DNA from: Henricia sp. BOLD:AAB3569
Lineage: Eukaryota; Echinodermata; Asteroidea; Spinulosida; Echinasteridae
Length of the DNA stretch: 64,000 nucleotides
Assembly: GCA_037783545.1 (NCBI GenBank)
Contig: JBBELK010000366.1
Span: 310,001 to 374,000, forward strand
Direction of reading: 5' to 3'
In this document: one piece after another, positions 59,201 to 64,000 of the stretch
Layout of the letters: each line of letters begins with the position of its first letter
Position numbering within the stretch: the first letter of the stretch is position 1
Notes under the pieces: model-generated
What the model was told of the DNA's origin: nothing
The model's input: only the letters and a program-made list of their open reading frames with translations
The model's database searches: none
Program-made: the position numbers and the translations under genes

Positions 59201-62200
59201 GTGTGATGAGAAACAAGGAATATATTTTAAGTGGCCTTACATTTTTTTTTTTTGTGTCAGAGCAGGTTAGAGGGGGGGGGGGGGGGGGGGTTTGAACACC
59301 TCCCACCATCACCTCCCGGTTACTGCGCCCTCTGTAGGTTACCACTATACTACGGTATAAACATGCACAACAAAAAATGGCAGCGTCAAGTGCAAGCACG
59401 GCTGAAAATACTGTCAAAAAACCTCAATTTACCATACTTACCGAGGAGGAAAATGATAACTTAGTACTTGGAAAAGATAGTTCAAGCGTTTATTGTTGAA
59501 GTGCTTATAATGTTCAAAAGCCTATACATGTATTGTTCAAATGTCTATTGTTGTATTGCTTCTTATTAAATTTAATTGCATAAATTTCAGCCTCCGGAAA
59601 TAGGACCCTCTTGTGGTCACTCACAGTCCCTCAGGGCGTATATAGACGTGCACTAGTGACCTCATTGCCAGTCCATATGTGTATAATAGTCACTGCTCTG
59701 ATGTACATGTACTGTACATTACTCACCTGCAAGATAGATGCCGCCTCACTACTCAACCGAGGGTGCACATACTTCCTGGCATAGGCGATGTATTTCCTGA
59801 TCAGCTGTGGAGGAACCGGGTCAAAGGGATCACCCCTGCCCACTTTGAGTCGTTCAGATAAGGGTTTGTTGGATTCCCAGAGTCGGAGTGCTTCGGCCTG
59901 ATCAGGATTCATGGTCTGATCATCTCTTGATGTCTGGAAACCTTCTGGTGCCCTGAACAATAAATGGTAATTGGTTATGGCGAGTTTTATCCTTTTGCCT
60001 CGATACGACTCAATGAATGATACCAAATGAAAAGTGTTATCCTACAATAGACCGTGGAAGTTGACCTCGAGAACGAGCTGGACTCTACGAAACTCGTCTT
60101 TATCAAGTTGTGGATGTTGATTTATAAGATTTTTGTATTGTCCACAGTCATAAAAGGTACATGTACATGTACAAGACAGAATTCCTTTTATTTGGATCAC
60201 GTCAACAATTATCAAAAGTTACAGTACCATACATTTCCATTGGTGATGCTCAGATAGCTCCCTCGTTGCAGGCTCGGAACTTGGGTGTTATTTTCGATTC
60301 GTCAATGACACTTCAACCACACATCAACAATGTCATTCGTCTCTCGACATTTCACATCAGGAACATCGGCCAAATACGCAAGTTTTTGGACAAGAGCGCT
60401 ACGGAAAAAGTAATTCATGCATTTGTCACTTCTCGCCTTGACAACGGCAATGCCCTTTTGTATGGTCTTCCGCATAACCAGATTGCCCGTCTCCAACACA
60501 CCGCAGCCCGCATCGTTACACTCTCTAGAAAATCCTGTTCCATCACCCACATCCTGAAACAACTTCATTGGCTCCCTATCTCTCAACGAATTATCTTCAA
60601 GCTTATGCTAATCGTCCACAAAGCACTCAACGGCAAGGCTCCCCCATTACATCTCAGAACTTTACATTCCGCCAAGGAAACTACGATCCAGCAATATGCT
60701 TCTCCTCAAGGAATCCAAGTCTCGACACTCTTGGGGTGACAGAAGATTTTCTGCAGCCGCACCACACATCTGGAACTCTCTACCGCTTAATCTTAGATCT
60801 TGTCTCTGTACAACAAAATTCAAATCACTTCTACAAACTTATCTCATGTCTCAGGTTTTCAAGGACTAATTTGGTCGTTCCTGTCATTTTTGATTGTTTC
60901 TTTCATGTTTAATATTACTTTGTTTGTTTTTTTAGGGTCTCTGCGCCTTGAACACCCAGCAGGGTGGATATGTGCGCATTACAAATCCTATTATTATTAT
61001 TATTATGTATATAAAGTACTTATTTGAAACTAAATTGTTTTTGTTTAATTTAATGGGTTTAATGGACTTCAATTCACAGCATGAAGCTTACAAATATGTT
61101 CCACCTAAACATCGAGACACAAAGGTGGATGGCGCCATTGGCTGACTACGGCTAGAGACTTTTCCCATATGTAATAAATGAAATTTTAAGAAATTTTAAT
61201 GTGGACCCCAAATCGTTTGGTGAATATCCTTCTTTTGACATGGCACCAAAATGGTACCATGCTTTAGTTCCTATACAGTGCGTCTCAAAAAAATGCAATC
61301 CAAATTTAGTGGAATGCCAAGAAATTTTAATGTGGACCCCAAATCGTTTGGTGAATATCCTTCTTTTGACATGGCACCAAAATGGTACCATGCTTTAGTT
61401 CCTATACAGTGCGTCTCAAAAAAATGCAATCCAAATTTAGTGGAATGCCAAACGTACGAGTAACTAACATAGATAATATATGTATAGTTTAAAGGGACAA
61501 ACCGGCTTTGTTGGGCTATTTTGGGTTGAAATAGACGCATACATGAATCTGAAAGTCTTTCCGAAATAGACTGAAGAGAACCTGAAAAGAAACCACAAAA
61601 TTTGGCCGTTTTTGAGCATTTTTCATAAAATCGAGGTCACATTATTTTTGGGAACCAGATTCTGGTTCCGATAAATCACGTGTCCTTGGAGTTAGTTTTA
61701 TTTCCAGCCGTATGGCCGTGTGATACACAGTTTATTCCTGAAGTTTATTACTGCAGTACTGCATCAAATTCAGCTCCGATTTGTTTTCAAAAGAGACTAA
61801 TTATTCAGGTTATGAAACAAAGTTAAACATAACTCTAAAAAATCGAACATAAAATTTTGACACAAAGACCGAGGGACCGAAGCGAGTTCCACACAGTCTA
61901 TACCAGACAATGTGACATTTAGCACCACGGCACACACACGTTGCCCGCCCAAAACCGGTACAGTGCCGTGGAACTACAATTCGTGAAGACAAACCATGAA
62001 TGTCAGCTCCTCTACAGAAAACGGAAAAACCCATTCGGTCGTCCAGGCTGTCCAGTGAAATCTTCAGCAGAAAATGAGATATCCAAAGCAAAAAGCTGCC
62101 AAGTGAAGAGCGAATCGTTTTCGACACAGTCGTGAGTCTCGCGCGATAGTGAACGGCTGGTAAAGCGTATAACTCGACTAGTGACCGTTTTTATTAATTT

Positions 62201-64000
62201 AAGCTTTTGTGGTTAATTACGGAACATTTTGACGATCTTTTTTCACAAGGACCATCAACAAATTATTGTCAAGGATGCTGTACCTTTAAAAGCTACCGGT
62301 ACAACCTTCCTCTTTCAAATGAGACAAAGCGTTCAAGTCTGATAATTGTTGACAGAGTTATGGGAGCAAGTGTTTGAATGCATGTGATAAACTTAATACA
62401 AAGAGAAGGTACCAATTGCAATCTTAATCGAGGGCATTTCTGGCGAATTTTTGTCAGTGGGTCGTCGACCACTTGCAGTCAGACGTGCGGTTCGGCAACG
62501 AAGGTGGATTTTCTCTTTTGACAGAAAAGTCAACTGTCTCACTGCATTTTTAGAAACTTGGTCCCATGGTCAATTTGACCTCTCTTGCGAAATTACTCAT
62601 AACTCGGTCAAACATTATCAGATTTAATTGAGCATTTGATGTCTCATTTGAAAGAAGAAGGCTGTAGCTGTCAAACCGTGCATATATTACCTATGATGGT
62701 TACACATTCTAGGTTTGACATTTCCAGGGTGTCCGCAGGTTTCAGCCAGTCTTATTTAAGACTTTTTAAGACATTTTTAATGCCTTTTTAAGACCAATTA
62801 AACCCCAAAACAGGAAAGAATTCCATACTCGGCCACCACAGGCCCAAAATCTAGCTAACAATTTAATACTTTCTAATGCTTTATAATGCTTTTTATTAAT
62901 TTTTAATGCTTTTTAAGGCTTTAAATTTAGAAACTATGAATTTAAGATTTTTTAAGACCCGCGGATCGACACCCTGATTTCGTTAAATTTGGATTGCTTT
63001 TTTTTTTAGACACACTGTATACAAGGTTCCCGGAAGTAGATGAATCTCGCAGCGTACCGCAACTTCTCAGGGTCAACTTACATGCGGTCTATCCAAAAGC
63101 ACACAGGCATTTTTTAGGGGGTGGTATTTTGAGAAATTATTGAAGTTGTTTTACCTTTTCTTGTTAGCGTGTAGACTCATGACGTGCTCCGACAGCATGG
63201 AATCCATCTCCTCATCTGGTTTGTCCAGGAGGATAAAGACGAGATCAAATCTTGACAACAATGCACTGCCCATTCTAAGAAATGACCAATGAATGAAGTA
63301 CAGTATGAAGAAATTAGGATAAAATCTAGACAATGCACTGCACCGTTTTTCATGGGAGGCGGTTTGAGTGGTCTTTGTGGAAAGGTGGTCTTTTTATGCA
63401 GGTGGTCAGCTGCTAAGAATGTATATTACCGTACATACTTACATGTACCTTATTTGGACTGGTAAACAAAAGATGTCCACCCTTGGTAGGAGAAAAGGAC
63501 GTTATGTGGACTACATGTAGCACACGTCCACAGTCAGGTTGTCCAAACGTGAAAAATAGGGTTTGGGGTGGAGGAGGGGGGTTAGGGTTAGAGAACTGTT
63601 CTGATTTTTATTAAAAAAGGTTGTTTTCATTTTGGAAAAAAAAAAGAAAAGTGACATTTTGGAACAGTTTTCTTTACTACACGAGAGCGAAGTTGGTATT
63701 GAACGTAGGGAGTGTGGGTTTGACTGTATTAGTAAAGCCAAAGGGCACTTAGGCAAAAAAAAACCTAAAAATAAAAACAGAAAATTCAAAAATAAATTGG
63801 GTTACTTTTCCAACCTGTTCCATGTTTTGTATCAGGGGGGGTGGGGGCGGAGGTGTCCACACCCCCCTCCCTCTAGCGACGCTAGATAAATATCAACATT
63901 GAGCATTGAACAGTGTGGTCTGATATGTCATCTATCACTCTTACTTGAGGTTCTCGGACACGGTCTTGGCCTTGTTGTAGTGTCCCCCCACTGGATTAGC
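53100..64000 (-). CDS. MCM8: MCM8 helicase, 3' portion (7 exons, partial at window edge)
   Basis: MCM8 is a nuclear AAA+ helicase that works with MCM9 in homologous recombination and interstrand-crosslink repair. Exons in coding order: 64000-63945, 63274-63155, 59952-59727, 57845-57676, 56498-56414, 53938-53849, 53213-53100. All borders are GT...AG and the phases agree; the open frame is 286 codons plus stop. It begins in the AAA+ core ([19 protein letters not shown]), passes the arginine-finger helix ([17 protein letters not shown]) and the lid region (PLSERLKV...[34 protein letters not shown]), then [15 protein letters not shown], and ends in the winged-helix tail ([15 protein letters not shown]). 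These match human MCM8, not MCM2-7 or MCM9. The first roughly 550 residues, including Walker A, lie outside the window. The gene converges on HIF-alpha with about 8.2 kb between stop codons. Confidence 0.95.
53849..53938 (-). CDS. MCM8: MCM8 exon, start of winged-helix domain
   Basis: Acceptor tatcgtttttccag, donor aag|gtaggt; 90 bp, 30 codons. It encodes [20 protein letters not shown], then [10 protein letters not shown]. Human has AKRFISALNNVAERTYNNIFQFHQLRQIAK. Confidence 0.95.
53939..55595. other. MCM8 intron, no gene recognised
   Basis: Includes 55262-55450, a relative of the sequence around 61190-61275 joined to 63020-63080 (see the mariner-like element). No exon or domain otherwise. 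Confidence 0.5.
55596..56384. mobile_element. Nested foldbacks in an MCM8 intron
   Basis: Outer ends: gggaataaaaatgggtttgg at 55597 and ccaaacccacttttattccc at 56365. Inner element 55646-56325 with ends ctggggcggtattcacaaaa and ttttgtgaataccgccccag; its subterminal zone repeats cttaagt and cccgctta. The open frame at 55921-56160 (+) is not recognised and is rich in CGCGTATATGTG repeats. Confidence 0.82.
56414..56498 (-). CDS. MCM8: MCM8 exon, linker to winged helix
   Basis: Acceptor cttgtgtgcacag, donor aag|gtaaaa; 85 bp. It encodes a Ser split from the previous exon, then [20 protein letters not shown], then SGMSSRSK. Human has [27 protein letters not shown]. Too short to stand out as an open frame; found by phase and family match. 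Confidence 0.94.
56954..57502. mobile_element. hAT-like non-autonomous element with 8 bp target duplication
   Basis: CTAAAGAA is repeated exactly on both sides (56946-56953, 57503-57510). The element starts tagagctgcgacg and ends cccagcgcta, a TAG.GCTG end typical of hAT elements. Subterminal gtttaaacgtttaaacg arrays occur at both ends (56966-56984; 57430-57470). A 101-codon minus frame (57308-57003) shows no transposase motif. Confidence 0.82.
57676..57845 (-). CDS. MCM8: MCM8 exon, AAA+ lid helices
   Basis: Acceptor caactttccag, donor ag|gtagat; 170 bp. It encodes [20 protein letters not shown], then [20 protein letters not shown] and [11 protein letters not shown]. Nearly every residue matches human MCM8 in this sensor-2/lid region. 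Confidence 0.96.
57846..59726. other. MCM8 intron with no recognised gene
   Basis: Contains a G-run at 59272-59290. The open frame at 58424-58798 (+) has no domain. Confidence 0.5.
59727..59952 (-). CDS. MCM8: MCM8 exon, post-AAA+ region
   Basis: Acceptor tttattgttcag, donor cag|gtgagt; 226 bp. After a variable insert ([18 protein letters not shown]) it encodes [19 protein letters not shown], then [19 protein letters not shown]. Human has [38 protein letters not shown]. Confidence 0.96.
60164..61012 (+). pseudogene. CR1/L2-like non-LTR retrotransposon, 3' end
   Basis: The frame from about 60164 reads [76 protein letters not shown] and [14 protein letters not shown]. These are standard landmarks of the region after the RT catalytic core in CR1/L2/Rex1-type LINEs. 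One frameshift near 60690 restores [18 protein letters not shown], ending at about 60870. The 3' end is ctattattattattattatg, a typical short-unit tail. It is 5'-truncated, missing the endonuclease and the catalytic YADD region, so it is dead. It is inserted in an MCM8 intron against the gene's direction. Confidence 0.85.
61190..61451 (+). repeat. 131 bp tandem duplication
   Basis: Two head-to-tail units (61190-61320, 61321-61451), identical or nearly so, each made of 86 bp of host repeat (tgtggaccccaaatcgtttg...) plus the first 45 bp of the mariner-like TIR (cagtgcgtctcaaaaaaatg). The duplication therefore arose after the TIR element inserted. Confidence 0.92.
61490..62295 (+). repeat. Dispersed repeat, copy 2 of 17755-18600
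   Basis: Same order of shared blocks as copy 1: tttgttgggctattttggg, gaaccagattctggttccg, tatttccagccgtat, attcggtcgtccaggctgtc, aacggctggtaaagcgtata. Roughly 80% alike by eye. Confidence 0.8.
62725..62976. mobile_element. 252 bp TIR element with cagggtgtccgc ends
   Basis: Left cagggtgtccgcaggttt; right agacccgcggatcgacaccctg. The interior repeats ctttttaagac / aatgctttttaa words. From memory, the ends resemble hAT-type non-autonomous families that are common in fish and invertebrates. An 8 bp duplication is not exact. Confidence 0.65.
63155..63274 (-). CDS. MCM8: MCM8 exon, arginine finger
   Basis: Acceptor catttcttag, donor ag|gtaaaa; 120 bp. It encodes [20 protein letters not shown], then [23 protein letters not shown] is the MCM-family arginine finger that completes the neighbouring subunit's ATPase site. 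Confidence 0.96.
63340..63944. other. MCM8 intron between the first two exons in the window
   Basis: Contains short G-runs (63570-63580; 63835-63850) and an A-run. The plus-strand open frame at 63632-63889 shows no domain. Confidence 0.5.
63945..64000 (-). CDS. MCM8: MCM8 exon, AAA+ core (cut by window end)
   Basis: Encodes [18 protein letters not shown] plus two bases of Lys; donor aa|gtaaga. Human MCM8 has the same peptide ([20 protein letters not shown]). The exon continues past the right edge. Confidence 0.93.

Larger units (their letters stand above)
61276..63017. mobile_element. TA-flanked mariner-like TIR insertion
   Basis: Left end cagtgcgtctcaaaaaaatg caatccaaattta (61276, repeated at 61407); right end taaatttggattgctttttt tttttagacacactg (62986-63017). 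The ends are imperfect inverted repeats flanked by TA on both sides. No transposase remains; the interior is filled by an 800 bp repeat (61490-62295) and a 252 bp element (62725-62976). Confidence 0.68.

Noticed and set aside
60054-60257. Open frame overlapping the start of the LINE fragment
   Set aside because: The LINE reading frame at 60161 explains the sequence; the overlapping frame has no motif.
63632-63889. Plus-strand open frame at the right edge
   Set aside because: Low-complexity Lys-rich translation in an MCM8 intron with no family resemblance.

Overview
The window is animal nuclear DNA: genes are split into short exons by long introns with GT...AG borders, the sequence is AT-rich and full of dispersed inverted repeats, and it contains Ty3/gypsy-type and CR1/L2-type retroelement fragments. 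The abundant acatgtacatgta and taggccta motifs, and repeats ending in ggggccaatttcataaagctg, look most like a marine deuterostome invertebrate, probably an echinoderm. The species cannot be fixed from sequence alone.

Two conserved genes were found, facing each other tail to tail. (1) A complete hypoxia-inducible factor alpha gene (HIF-alpha / sima type) on the + strand, 12108-44861. I reconstructed 14 coding exons whose phases all agree. They give an open frame of 871 codons from the ATG at 12183 or 896 from the ATG at 12108. The order is lysine-rich leader, bHLH, PAS-A, PAS-B, an N-terminal oxygen-dependent degradation motif (LAYLAP), a C-terminal one (MRAPYI), a Gln/Pro-rich inhibitory region with an NLS-like KRK, and a C-terminal transactivation domain with the asparagine of the FIH site (DVNTP) and the terminal [11 protein letters not shown]. 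It therefore keeps both prolyl-hydroxylation/VHL switches and the asparaginyl-hydroxylation switch. (2) The 3' end of an MCM8 gene on the - strand, 64000-53100: seven exons, 286 codons plus stop, from the AAA+ core through the arginine-finger SRFD to the C-terminal winged-helix region. The 5' part lies beyond the right edge.

Layout: 1-4.3 kb, a decayed Ty3/gypsy element (- strand) and small foldback repeats. 4.3-12.1 kb, intergenic DNA upstream of HIF with a 1.1 kb palindrome carrying a tRNA-type SINE, a CG-rich zone with MITE pairs, a 110 bp G-run, and a 1.3 kb foldback with a nested TTAA element. 12.1-44.9 kb, HIF; its first intron contains a 3.2 kb palindrome whose arms carry a transposase-like gene end, and nearly every long intron contains terminal-inverted-repeat elements. 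44.9-53.1 kb, the gap between the two stop codons, with MITEs and low-copy repeats. 53.1-64 kb, MCM8 with transposon-filled introns (nested foldback, a hAT-like element with a perfect 8 bp target duplication, a CR1/L2-like LINE 3' end, a TA-flanked mariner-like insertion).

The most striking non-genic signal is the density of long inverted repeats: more than twenty foldback or TIR structures, several nested, four of them with exact target-site duplications that point to different transposase classes. No tRNA or rRNA gene, CRISPR array or bacterial-type operon was seen.
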